Shown here piece by piece: positions 32,046 to 39,745 of a stretch of DNA of 42,234 nucleotides; position 1 is the stretch's first letter; the number at the start of each line of letters is the position of its first letter. Below the pieces are notes generated by a model. The model saw only the letters and a program-made list of their open reading frames with translations, searched no databases and had not been told where the DNA came from. This stretch comes from Alphaproteobacteria bacterium. Its GTDB lineage: Bacteria > Pseudomonadota > Alphaproteobacteria > Micavibrionales > UBA1664. Position numbers and translations under genes: made by a program. The stretch covers positions 1 through 42,234 of the forward strand of contig JAGWXJ010000002.1 in the NCBI GenBank assembly GCA_018969935.1, in the 5' to 3' direction.

Positions 32046-32837
32046 ATGACAACCGTGACCAAGCCGCAGGCTTTTCCACTTTTTGAATCCTTTGCGGGCG
32101 GATTTCGTATTTTCGGGCAATACTGGCCGCTTATCATGCGGCTTTCGTTTTTGCCGTTTGCGGTGACACTGCTCACGTTTGTGGGGCTGCGCCTGTTTCA
32201 GGAGAATATTTCGCTGTTCCTTTTGCCCGTGGTGCAAATACCATCCAGCTTTGTAATCGGCATTCTGTGTGCGCTTTTGTTGCGCAACCTGCTTTTAAAC
32301 GAGCATCCGCTGGCCGTAGAAGGGGCTGACAAGGCCTTGCGCAACCGCAGCATTATGGAGGCAGCGGTTGCCAATACTGCGGTGACCTACTTTTTCACGG
32401 GCATTTATGCAGGCCTTTTGAGGATGCAGGCCTTCATCGAGAAAAATCCTGATGCCGCTGCGCCCTATATGCCCATAGGCGTGCTAGCCATGGCGCTATT
32501 GTTGTGGGGGGCGCGATGGTTCTGGCTGCATGTGCCGCTGGCGCTTGACTGGCCCATCCGCGCATTTTACGAGCGCGTGGGCAGATGGGGCGGGAGCCTC
32601 AGGATATTTGCGCTCTTTGGCATGTGCTCGCTTTGCGTGAACTTCCTTGCCGGTGTCGTGCGCACGATTTTCAAGGCGGCCTTTGCCGCCGTGAATACGG
32701 GATTTGCCGCCGCGCTTGACGATGCCGTACTTGCGGCGGCGGCCCTGCTACTGAACCTGCTGTTTACCACTGCCAGCGTTGCAGCCATCCGCAACATGGC
32801 CGGAGAGAAGAAGAAAAATGAAAGTCATAGCGACTGA
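32046..32837 (+). CDS. hypothetical multi-pass membrane protein
   Basis: The 263 residues contain about six hydrophobic segments (roughly 27-50, 60-82, 105-125, 143-165, 190-212 and 225-250). The opening FPLFESFAGGFRIFGQYWPLIMRLSF resembles small alphaproteobacterial membrane proteins that I cannot name. It is encoded between the ferredoxin reductase and the ferredoxin and overlaps the latter by 20 bases, implying coupling. No enzymatic motif is seen. Confidence 0.75.
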   Translation: MTTVTKPQAFPLFESFAGGFRIFGQYWPLIMRLSFLPFAVTLLTFVGLRLFQENISLFLLPVVQIPSSFVIGILCALLLRNLLLNEHPLAVEGADKALRNRSIMEAAVANTAVTYFFTGIYAGLLRMQAFIEKNPDAAAPYMPIGVLAMALLLWGARWFWLHVPLALDWPIRAFYERVGRWGGSLRIFALFGMCSLCVNFLAGVVRTIFKAAFAAVNTGFAAALDDAVLAAAALLLNLLFTTASVAAIRNMAGEKKKNESHSD

Positions 32838-33135
32838 CCAAAACGGCGTGCGCCACGAACTGGAAGCCATTGAAGGCTGGCGCATCATGGAAATCCTGCG
32901 CGATTACGGTTTGCCCATCAAGGCGGAGTGCGGCGGTTGCTGCTGCTGCGCCACGTGCCATGTGTATGTTGATGAAAAGTGGATCCCAAAACTCTATCCT
33001 CCAAAGCCCGAGGAAGAAGACCTGCTGGCCGATGCCGTGGATACCAAGCCGAATTCACGCCTATCGTGCCAGTTGCTGATGAGTGCGGAACTAGACGGGA
33101 TTGAAGTGACGCTGGCCGAAAGCGCGCGCCCTTAA
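32818..33135 (+). CDS. 2Fe-2S ferredoxin, adrenodoxin/FdxB type
   Basis: The 105-residue electron carrier has the vertebrate-type cluster spacing Cys38-x5-Cys44-x2-Cys47-x36-Cys84 in ECGGCCCCATCHVYV and RLSCQLL. Cys41 to Cys44 make four cysteines in a row, three beyond the ligands; relatives usually have Ala or Ser there. It may serve as partner of the NADPH reductase at 30987. The ATG at 32818 lies within the end of the membrane-protein gene, with AGAGAAGAAG before it. Confidence 0.93.
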   Translation: MKVIATDQNGVRHELEAIEGWRIMEILRDYGLPIKAECGGCCCCATCHVYVDEKWIPKLYPPKPEEEDLLADAVDTKPNSRLSCQLLMSAELDGIEVTLAESARP

Positions 33136-33148
33136 GCTGTAAACGCAG

Positions 33149-33667
33149 TTATTTTACGTTGCAGGCCTTGTTGATGGCTTCGTGCGCGCCGCCCGTACCT
33201 TTGAGCGAGAAGTTGTCGACCGTTTGGGTGCCGCGCACCGATTCACCCTTCACCACCATTTTCGAGCCCTTGCGCAGGGATTCAGTGATTTTGTTGTCGG
33301 TTTCAGCATCCTTGGCCCACGCCATGTCCTTGTTGGTGAACAGGGTGAAGGTTTGTTTGTCGTCAAATGTAACCGTTACGTCGGAACCCGGTTTGTAGGT
33401 ATAGCCTGCAATGAAGCTGAAAACGTTTTTGGTGTTCTCGGACGGGCGGTGCGTGACAAGCGCGAAAACCTGATCGCGTTTTTTGTAATTGCCTTCCGAC
33501 TTTTTGGGCGTGCTTGCCATGTAGCAAACCGTGCCGCCGTTTTCCTTGAAGGAGTAGGCCGTCCAGTCATTGTGGGTGGACAGGAGCTTGGGCTCATCGG
33601 CGAGCGCGGGTGCGCAGGCAAGGAAAAGGCCAAGGGCAAGAAGACGGGCAAAACGGTTGAGCGACAT
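33149..33667 (-). CDS. invasion-associated locus B (IalB) family protein
   Basis: The 172-residue precursor has a signal peptide (about 1-24, ACAPALA before the cut). The mature part has the IalB features VCYMASTPKKSEGNYKKRDQVFALVTHRP and the late DNFSLKGTGGAHEAINKAC. The family is named for a Bartonella invasion gene but is widespread in free-living alphaproteobacteria; its molecular role is unclear. The ATG at 33667 follows AAGGAT. It is convergent with the ferredoxin gene. Confidence 0.88.
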   Translation of the reverse strand: MSLNRFARLLALGLFLACAPALADEPKLLSTHNDWTAYSFKENGGTVCYMASTPKKSEGNYKKRDQVFALVTHRPSENTKNVFSFIAGYTYKPGSDVTVTFDDKQTFTLFTNKDMAWAKDAETDNKITESLRKGSKMVVKGESVRGTQTVDNFSLKGTGGAHEAINKACNVK

Positions 33668-33767
33668 TTGTTTATCCTTGTATTCAGTCACGAGGCGGCA
33701 GGGTAAAAAAATCCTCGGGCGAAGGCAAGTAACCGTTTTGGTATTATGTAATCAATTGCCTGTTTTG

Positions 33768-34865
33768 TTAAGGTTTTGTTGGGGCAAAACCTTGTGTTTG
33801 TGCCGTAATTTGCAAATACGGCTTTGCTTCGGCGTAAGCATCTTTTCCATGGATAAGGGTGCCGGTTTCGAGGATGAGGTAGGCATCGGCCATCTGGAAC
33901 TGCGGTTGCGCATCGGATTGGCTTGAAACGAGATAGGCATCGCGGTTGACGCACAGCGTGATGCGTTTGACCTTGCCTGCCAGATGCTCGCTTAAATCAT
34001 CCTTGTTCCGACCGTGTTCCTCGCCGTAAAGGACGATGGTGCGGCGATTGCCCGTGCGCGTGTTGATGGTGCGGGCCAAGACCTTGTCATGTTCCAATCT
34101 TTTTCCGGCGGCTCTTTCAAACAGCCTGATGGCGGGGTGACGCGCCGCCTTTAATTCGGCGTAGGCGGAATAGCGGCGCTGGACTTCCGTGCGGACATAT
34201 TCATCACGTACGCTCTGTGAAAAATTGCCTGCGGTGTTCACGATGACGTTGCGAGCGTAAAGGGCGCTCAAACCCTCGGTTTTGGTGCGATGGCCAATAA
34301 TTCTGGCGCCGATTGATTCCTGAAGGCCATTCAACTGGTCGGAATCCAGAACGTGGTCACGCAAGGTTGGCGATTCACTTTCAACAAAATGTACTGTGGC
34401 ACCGGATGCGTGAAGGGCCTCGACCGTACGGCCACGGTTCAGGTAACGGTCAGCACTCTCGCCAGCGCCACTGATACGGGTTGCCAGATAACGTTCCCGC
34501 ATACGTTGTGCAAATTCACCGGCGGGTAGTTTTGCGTCAACGAGATCCTGAAACGATGAATGGATCTCGAAAGCGAAATCCTGAAAGCCGTATCTTTGCG
34601 CAACACTCCGAAACGTGTTGGATGCCATGAAGGCCAAATAAAAATCGGCGTGATCATGGGAGTGCTGGGAAAGGATAAGTTTGTCGGGTGTATCCGTGCC
34701 CAGAAACGCATCAAGGGATGCGGCTGCCTTTGAATAATCGAAATCGGCGGGCAATTCGGCCTTGTTTAAATCGGGCGGGAGGATGCTTCTGACCAACCCC
34801 ACAAGCGTGAGGGCGCCTGCGCCAGTGCCGGCAAGTGTCAGGAATGTGCGGCGGTTCATCGACAT
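33768..34865 (-). CDS. Tat-exported protein of unknown function
   Basis: The 365-residue precursor begins MSMNRRTFLTLAGTGAGALTLVG, a twin-arginine signal (RRTFLTL), implying folded export or a cofactor. The mature part is soluble with His-rich ILSQHSHDHADFYLAF (about 64-79) and an IVLYGEEHGRNKDDL segment near residue 270, which might form a metal or hydrolase site. I cannot assign a family. The stop codon lies at the edge of a 9-bp inverted repeat. The neighbours, IalB and a methyltransferase, do not explain it. Confidence 0.8.
   Translation of the reverse strand: MSMNRRTFLTLAGTGAGALTLVGLVRSILPPDLNKAELPADFDYSKAAASLDAFLGTDTPDKLILSQHSHDHADFYLAFMASNTFRSVAQRYGFQDFAFEIHSSFQDLVDAKLPAGEFAQRMRERYLATRISGAGESADRYLNRGRTVEALHASGATVHFVESESPTLRDHVLDSDQLNGLQESIGARIIGHRTKTEGLSALYARNVIVNTAGNFSQSVRDEYVRTEVQRRYSAYAELKAARHPAIRLFERAAGKRLEHDKVLARTINTRTGNRRTIVLYGEEHGRNKDDLSEHLAGKVKRITLCVNRDAYLVSSQSDAQPQFQMADAYLILETGTLIHGKDAYAEAKPYLQITAQTQGFAPTKP
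33770..33793 (-). repeat. perfect 9-bp inverted repeat at the 3' end of the Tat-protein gene
   Basis: AAGGTTTTG-(6)-CAAAACCTT spans the last codons of the Tat-exported gene. No T-run follows on the minus strand, so termination is uncertain; an mRNA 3'-end hairpin is possible. Confidence 0.35.
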
Positions 34866-34901
34866 ACCGTCAATTTTTACCGATAAGGCATCAAAAATGC
34901 C

Positions 34902-35456
34902 TTAATTTTTGTCGGTTTTCTTGCGGGTCAGGCGCCTGTGGGAGGCAAAAGGCTGCATTTCCAGTTCTTCGGTCGGGCCGCCGGGGCGTGCGGCACGTGG
35001 GGCGTGGCGGCCCATGGATACCAGACGGTCGTACATCACAAGGGCGCCAGCCACCCCGACATTGATGCAGAACTTCATGGGGATTTTGACGATGTGGTGG
35101 CACAGCGCCTGCATCTCGGGGCTGAGGCTGCCCATTTCCGGCCCCAGCACATAGGCGGCCTGCATCGGGTGGTGGAAGCTTGGCAGGTCCACGGCATCGG
35201 GCAGGAATTCAACGCCTACCAACTGGCAGCCTTTTGGCAGCATCAGCTTGCCCGTGCTTTCGTAGTTGTAGAAGGGCATGTGACCAGCGGATGCGGCGGT
35301 ATCGGAGATACGGACCTCGCGCATGTTGACGTTGGGGGCCACCGTGAAAAAGAACGACGCGCCAAATGCGTGGGCCGAACGAACGAGATTGCCCAGATTG
35401 GCTTCCTTGGAAATGCCCTCGCAACCAAGGCCGAAATAACCGCGCATGTTTGTCAT
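34902..35456 (-). CDS. SpoU/TrmH family RNA 2'-O-methyltransferase
   Basis: The 184-residue protein has the trefoil-knot SPOUT motifs: NLGNLVRSAHAFGASFFF (motif 1, catalytic Arg), YVLGPEMGSLSPEM (motif 2) and IPMKFCINVGVAGALVMYD (motif 3, Asn). It would transfer methyl from SAM to a ribose 2'-OH in tRNA or rRNA; the target base is unknown. A basic tail ends the protein. Its ATG overlaps the dnaB stop by one base (TGATG). Confidence 0.88.
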   Translation of the reverse strand: MTNMRGYFGLGCEGISKEANLGNLVRSAHAFGASFFFTVAPNVNMREVRISDTAASAGHMPFYNYESTGKLMLPKGCQLVGVEFLPDAVDLPSFHHPMQAAYVLGPEMGSLSPEMQALCHHIVKIPMKFCINVGVAGALVMYDRLVSMGRHAPRAARPGGPTEELEMQPFASHRRLTRKKTDKN

Positions 35457-36928
35457 CAGCCGAACCTTTTATCGAGATCCTTGAAGCGGGTGTACTGCGC
35501 GTCAAAGAACATTTCCACGATGCCGATAGGGCCGTGACGCTGTTTGCCGATAACGGCTTCAGCCACGTTGTGGACGCTGGACATCTTGCGTTGCCATGCT
35601 TCGATTTTTGCGGCGTCTTCCTCGTTCGGTTTTTCGCGTTCGAGGTAATACTGCTCGCGGTAGACGAACATCACGACGTCGGCATCCTGCTCGATGGAGC
35701 CTGATTCACGAAGGTCGGAGAGCTGGGGGCGTTTATCCTCGCGCGATTCAACGGCACGTGAGAGCTGCGAGAGGGCGATGACGGGTATTGCCAGTTCCTT
35801 TGCGATGGCTTTGAGGCCGCGCGTAATTTCCGATACCTCGTTCACGCGGTTTTCGGATTGTTTGGAGCCGGTGCCGCGCAAGAGCTGCAAGTAGTCAACG
35901 ACCAGCAAATCGAGGCCGTGTTTACGCTTCATGCGGCGCGCGCGTGTACGCACGGCGGTGATGGAAAGGGCTGCCGTATCATCGATGTACAAAGGCACCT
36001 GCGCGAGATGCGCCGATTGTTCGGCCAGCCTGTGGAAGTCGTCTTTCGAGAATTCACCGCGGCGGATGCGGTCACCCGATATTTCGGCAAGGTCGGACAG
36101 CAGACGTGTGGCGAGCTGGTCGGCCGACATCTCGAGCGAGAAAAAGCCTACGATGCCGCCCTCCTTGCCCCCTGACCTGCGGTAGGCATCGGCCGCGTTG
36201 AAAGCCAGCGTGGTGGCCAGCGCGGTTTTACCCATGGAAGGACGGCCTGCGAGGATAATGAGATCGGATGGTTGGAGGCCGCCGAGTTTTTTATCGAGAT
36301 CCTTGAGGCCGGTTGTGACGCCCGTGACATGGCCTTCCGACTTGAAGGCTTTTTCAGCAAGCTGGATGGCTGCTGCCGTGGCATCGCGCATGGTGACAAA
36401 ACCTTTGTCACCCTGACCGGATTCACCGATCTGGAAGAGTTTGGCCTCGGCCTGTTCAAGGCAGTCCTGAGCGGAGGTGTCGATATCCGATTCAAAGGCT
36501 TCGTTGACGAGGTCATTGCCGATGGAAATAAGTTCGCGGCGGGTGGCCATATCGCGGATGAATTTCGCGTAGTTGGCGGCATTGACGACCGTGACAACCG
36601 AGGCCGCAAGATCGGCGATGTATTGGGCGCCGCCGCGTTCTTCCAGTTCGGCGTCTTTTTCGAAGTAGGGTTTGAGCGTGACGGGGTCGGCATTCTGGCC
36701 GCGGTCGACCATCTTGACGATGGCGTCAAAAATGCGCTGGTGGACGGGGGCAAAAAAATGCTCGGCTTTCACAATGTCACCGACGTTTTCAAGCGCGCGG
36801 TTGTCGGTGAGAAGGGCGCCGAGCAATGCCTGTTCCGCCTCCAGGTTATGGGGCAGGATACGGAAGCCTTGCGGTTCAACGGACGTCGTATTGGCCGGAA
36901 CCACCTGAATGCGTTTTTCTGAAAGCAT
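35456..36928 (-). CDS. dnaB: replicative DNA helicase DnaB
   Basis: The 490-residue helicase has the N-terminal DnaG-binding domain (PHNLEAEQALLGALLTDN), a linker and a RecA-type motor with Walker A GRPSMGKTALA, Walker B LLVVDYLQLL and the DLRESGSIEQDADVV arginine-finger region. It unwinds DNA at the replication fork as a hexamer. In alphaproteobacteria it typically follows rpsF-rpsR-rplI, as here, but a small plus-strand gene intervenes. A perfect DnaA box lies 90 bases upstream. No strong ribosome site precedes the ATG. Confidence 0.97.
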   Translation of the reverse strand: MLSEKRIQVVPANTTSVEPQGFRILPHNLEAEQALLGALLTDNRALENVGDIVKAEHFFAPVHQRIFDAIVKMVDRGQNADPVTLKPYFEKDAELEERGGAQYIADLAASVVTVVNAANYAKFIRDMATRRELISIGNDLVNEAFESDIDTSAQDCLEQAEAKLFQIGESGQGDKGFVTMRDATAAAIQLAEKAFKSEGHVTGVTTGLKDLDKKLGGLQPSDLIILAGRPSMGKTALATTLAFNAADAYRRSGGKEGGIVGFFSLEMSADQLATRLLSDLAEISGDRIRRGEFSKDDFHRLAEQSAHLAQVPLYIDDTAALSITAVRTRARRMKRKHGLDLLVVDYLQLLRGTGSKQSENRVNEVSEITRGLKAIAKELAIPVIALSQLSRAVESREDKRPQLSDLRESGSIEQDADVVMFVYREQYYLEREKPNEEDAAKIEAWQRKMSSVHNVAEAVIGKQRHGPIGIVEMFFDAQYTRFKDLDKRFG

Positions 36929-37016
36929 GGTGTGATGCTAAAGAGCGTCGTTGCTTTTTGGAATAGAAAACGAGGCGCCAAAGCCACAAAACGTGGGGTT
37001 AGCCTGTGGGCCACAT

Positions 37017-37025
37017 TGTGGATAA
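37017..37025 (-). promoter_or_regulatory. DnaA box upstream of dnaB
   Basis: Minus-strand TTATCCACA is a perfect DnaA consensus 9-mer. It sits 89 bases upstream of dnaB next to a TGTGG-G-CCACA palindrome (about 37005-37015). Only one further exact copy was seen in the window. Confidence 0.4.
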
Positions 37026-37127
37026 ATATGGCCCGATTGGGGCATTCGGGCCGCAATAACACCTTTGCAGCGTCACGAAAGCAACGAATAGGGCCGCTAG
37101 ATTAAGACCATGGAGAGGAGAAATTCC

Positions 37128-37247
37128 ATGAAAGCTTTTAACGCCAATGCCTATGTATTAACGGGTGTCAAAATGGTGCCGGTTGCAAAAGCGGCCATCC
37201 ACCCCATTGCGGCCAATACGAATATAGAATTCAAACGAGCCGGTTAG
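37128..37247 (+). CDS. small protein of 39 residues, unknown
   Basis: ATG at 37128 follows GAGAGGAG at a 7-base spacing, one of the better ribosome sites in the window. The frame runs 39 codons to TAG and is followed after 8 bases by a strong terminator. The product, MKAFNANAYVLTGVKMVPVA to IEFKRAG, is basic with no clear membrane helix. A good initiation site plus an adjoining terminator argues for a real small gene or a translated small RNA. It is divergent from dnaB and convergent with rplI. Function unknown. Confidence 0.55.
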   Translation: MKAFNANAYVLTGVKMVPVAKAAIHPIAANTNIEFKRAG

Positions 37248-37254
37248 AGCTACT

Positions 37255-37285
37255 AAAAAACCCCGCCAGACAGGCGGGGTTTTTT
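37255..37285. terminator. bidirectional rho-independent terminator
   Basis: CCCCGCC-AGACA-GGCGGGG (37261-37279) is flanked by six A residues before and seven T residues after, so it can work in both directions. It would end both the 39-codon gene (plus) and the rpsF-rpsR-rplI transcript (minus). Confidence 0.93.
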
Positions 37286-37308
37286 GTATGCGGTATGAAG
37301 CGCCAGTA

Positions 37309-37887
37309 TTAGGCGGCAGCTTCTTCGGCAGGGGCTTCGGCTGCAGCTTCTTCAGCTTTGGCTTCGGCTTTTTCGGCCTTGTCTTCGCCTTCCGACTTAA
37401 CAAGGGCTTTACCGGTTTTCTTCTGGATCGCGGCTTCCTCTTCGGTGCGGGCGATGTTGACCGTAACCGTGACCTTCACTTCAGGGTGAAGGGCGATGGC
37501 AACAGGGAACAGGCCAAGCGTTTTGAGAGGCGCGTTGAGAACAACCTGATTGCGGTCGGCGGCAACTTTGGAAGCTGCTGCAACTGCATCGGCGATGTCA
37601 CGCGTGGAAACCGAGCCGTACAGGTGGCCGGCTTCGGAAGCCTGACGGATGATGGACACCGTGAGGCTTTCCAGCTTTTTGCTTTCTTTTTCTGCGGCTT
37701 CACGCTTTTTGGCGTTGGCGGCTTCCAAAGCAGCTTTTTCGCGCTGGAAGTATGCACGGTTGGCTTCCGTTGCGCGGAGAGCCTTGCGCTGGGGCAGAAG
37801 GTAGTTGCGGGCGAAACCGTCACGCACTTTCACTTCCTGACCGAGGGTGCCGAGCTTTTCGATTTTTTCGAGAAGGATGACTTGCAT
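37309..37887 (-). CDS. rplI: 50S ribosomal protein L9
   Basis: The 192-residue protein has the L9 N-domain (MQVILLEKIEKLGTLGQEVKVRDGFARNYLLP), the long connecting helix and the RNA-binding C-domain. It is longer than E. coli L9 (149) because of an Ala/Glu/Lys tail after about residue 150, common in alphaproteobacteria. It follows rpsR by 3 bases and ends at the bidirectional terminator. Confidence 0.97.
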   Translation of the reverse strand: MQVILLEKIEKLGTLGQEVKVRDGFARNYLLPQRKALRATEANRAYFQREKAALEAANAKKREAAEKESKKLESLTVSIIRQASEAGHLYGSVSTRDIADAVAAASKVAADRNQVVLNAPLKTLGLFPVAIALHPEVKVTVTVNIARTEEEAAIQKKTGKALVKSEGEDKAEKAEAKAEEAAAEAPAEEAAA

Positions 37888-37890
37888 GGA

Positions 37891-38277
37891 TTAGCCCTCC
37901 TTCGAGTTTTCGAATGAGCCGAACGAACGGTCGGTACGGGGGCCGCGCTCAGGGCGGTCACCGAAGGAACGTTGTGGCGGCAGTTCGTCACGGACGTACG
38001 GCATGAGGGCCATGAAGCGGGCGCGTTTGATGGCTTGTGCCAGTTCGCGCTGCTTTGCGGCCGATACTGCCGTGATGCGGGACGGCATGATTTTGCCGCG
38101 CTCGGAGATGTAGCGCATCAGGGTTTTTGTATCCTTCCAGTCGATTTTCTGGGCGTTGTCGCCAGAAAACGGGCAGGTCTTGCGACGGCGGAAGAAAGGT
38201 GCGCCAGCTGCGCCGCCTTTATCGCCTTCAGCGCCACGCTCGGGGCGGGGGCCGCGTTGTTCTCTATCGAAAGCCAT
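37891..38277 (-). CDS. rpsR: 30S ribosomal protein S18
   Basis: The 128-residue protein contains the S18 core RRRKTCPFSG, IDWKDTKTLMRYISERGKIMPSRIT and ALAQAIKRARFMALMPY-type region. Compared with E. coli S18 (75 residues) it has an Arg/Gly-rich N-terminal extension of about 28 and a C-terminal extension of about 25 residues. S18 pairs with S6 on the platform of the small subunit. The start overlaps the rpsF stop by one base (TAATG). Confidence 0.97.
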   Translation of the reverse strand: MAFDREQRGPRPERGAEGDKGGAAGAPFFRRRKTCPFSGDNAQKIDWKDTKTLMRYISERGKIMPSRITAVSAAKQRELAQAIKRARFMALMPYVRDELPPQRSFGDRPERGPRTDRSFGSFENSKEG

Positions 38278-38606
38278 TATGCAGCCTCCTTCTTAGGTTG
38301 TTTTTTTTCTTCGGAAGCGAAGTTCTCGATGCGTACCGACATGAAGCGCAGGACGTCTTCGGAAAGACGGAGGTTGCGCTCAAGTTCGTGCAGGGCAGCT
38401 GCCGGCGTGTCCAGTTCGAACAGCACGTAGTGGCCTTTGCGGTTTTTGTTGATGCGGTATGCGAGGGTTTTGAGGCCCCAGTGTTCGGTCTTGTGGACCT
38501 TGCCACCGTTGTCGGTGACAATTTTGCCCATCTTTTCGGCGATCTGTTCCACTTGCGCGGGCGCCAGATCCTGCCGTGCGATGAACACGGTTTCGTACTT
38601 AGCCAT
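38277..38606 (-). CDS. rpsF: 30S ribosomal protein S6
   Basis: The 109-residue protein has the S6 fold with YETVFIARQDLAP at the start and KTLAYRINKNRKGHYVLFELD in the centre, ending in a charged tail. AAGGAG lies 6 bases before the ATG. It leads the rpsF-rpsR-rplI operon. The leader carries two hairpins (38629-38665) that could serve S6:S18 autoregulation, known for this operon in other bacteria. Confidence 0.97.
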   Translation of the reverse strand: MAKYETVFIARQDLAPAQVEQIAEKMGKIVTDNGGKVHKTEHWGLKTLAYRINKNRKGHYVLFELDTPAAALHELERNLRLSEDVLRFMSVRIENFASEEKKQPKKEAA

Positions 38607-38628
38607 TTTTTTCTCCTTACGGTTATGA

Positions 38629-38665
38629 CGGGAACCATTCCCGCCAAAGCTGATAAAAAATCAGC
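38629..38665 (-). promoter_or_regulatory. two leader hairpins upstream of rpsF, possible S6:S18 regulatory site
   Basis: In the rpsF leader, CGGGAA-TGG-TTCCCG (38629-38643) and GCTGAT-(5)-ATCAGC (38649-38665) form perfect 6-bp stems. A CCG directly precedes the AAGGAG. Conserved rpsF leaders bind the S6:S18 pair through a CCG motif; whether this matches the known fold was not tested. Confidence 0.35.
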
Positions 38666-38714
38666 AAGGCAAGGCGTAAAAAGCATAGTTCAGGTGGAAA
38701 ATGCAAGCAGTTTA

Positions 38715-38743
38715 TTGACATTTGGGCGTAAAAACGGCTTTTT
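38715..38743 (+). promoter_or_regulatory. possible promoter of the fab cluster
   Basis: TTGACA (38715-38720) with a T-rich, poorly matching -10 region 17 bases later lies 34 bases before fabD. The -35 is perfect and the -10 weak. Confidence 0.3.
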
Positions 38744-38776
38744 AGGGGCGCGTCAAAAAACCATTTAGGGGGCAAG

Positions 38777-39739
38777 ATGAAACGCGCGTTCGTATTTCCG
38801 GGGCAGGGCAGCCAGACAGTCGGTATGGGCAAGGACCTTGCCGAAACCTTTGCGGAGGCCCGCGAAACCTTCGAGCGCGTCAGCGACGCCATCAAGCTGG
38901 ATATTACCAAAATCATGTTCGAGGGGCCCGAGGGCGACCTGAACCTTACCGAAAATACGCAGCCTGCGCTGATGGCCGTATCCATGGCCGTGGTGCAGAT
39001 TTTGAAAAAGCAGGGCGGCATCCGCATGGACCAGCATGCCGCTTTTCTGGCCGGGCACTCGCTGGGTGAATATTCGGCCCTGACCGCAGGCCGCGCCTTT
39101 GAACTGAACGACACATCCCGCCTTTTGAAATTGCGTGGCAAGGCCATGCAGCGTGCCGTGCCCGTTGGCAAGGGTGCCATGGCGGCCATCCTTGGCCTTG
39201 ATTTTGATGCCGTAACGGCACTGGCCAAAGAGAACGCAGCAACCAATACCAACGGCGACTGTGTTTGTGAATCCGCCAACGACAACGCCCCCGGGCAAGT
39301 TGTTATTTCCGGCCATACGGAAGCCGTGCAGTCGTTTGTAAACCTTGCATCATCCCGCGGGGCGAAGCGCGCCATCATGCTGCCTGTTTCCGCACCCTTC
39401 CATTGCCGCCTGATGGCGCCTGCCGCTGCCGAGATGGCAAAGGCGCTGGCGCAAGTCACCATCCGCCCGCCTTGTGCGCCGGTTGTGTGCAACGTGACAG
39501 CCAAGGCCGAGGATGACCCGAATAAAATACGCCAGTTGCTGGTTGACCAGATCATTGGCCGTGTGCGCTGGCGCGAGAGCGTCATGTGGATGGCGCAGCA
39601 GGGCGTTACGGAGTTTATCGAGCTTGGGGCCGGCAAAGTGCTTTCGGGCCTTGTCAAACGCATTGACGGCAATGTGGCCACCATGAATGCTGGCACGCCT
39701 GCCGAAATCGAAGCGCTTATCAAACATCTGCAAGGGTAA
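38777..39739 (+). CDS. fabD: malonyl-CoA:ACP transacylase
   Basis: This enzyme loads malonate on acyl carrier protein for fatty acid elongation. The 320-residue protein has FPGQGSQTVGMG near the start, the nucleophile Ser95 in GHSLGEYSAL and the catalytic His in VSAPFHCRLM. It leads the fab cluster and is 6 bases from fabG. The ATG at 38777 follows AGGGGGCAAG. Confidence 0.97.
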   Translation: MKRAFVFPGQGSQTVGMGKDLAETFAEARETFERVSDAIKLDITKIMFEGPEGDLNLTENTQPALMAVSMAVVQILKKQGGIRMDQHAAFLAGHSLGEYSALTAGRAFELNDTSRLLKLRGKAMQRAVPVGKGAMAAILGLDFDAVTALAKENAATNTNGDCVCESANDNAPGQVVISGHTEAVQSFVNLASSRGAKRAIMLPVSAPFHCRLMAPAAAEMAKALAQVTIRPPCAPVVCNVTAKAEDDPNKIRQLLVDQIIGRVRWRESVMWMAQQGVTEFIELGAGKVLSGLVKRIDGNVATMNAGTPAEIEALIKHLQG

Positions 39740-39745
39740 TCACAC

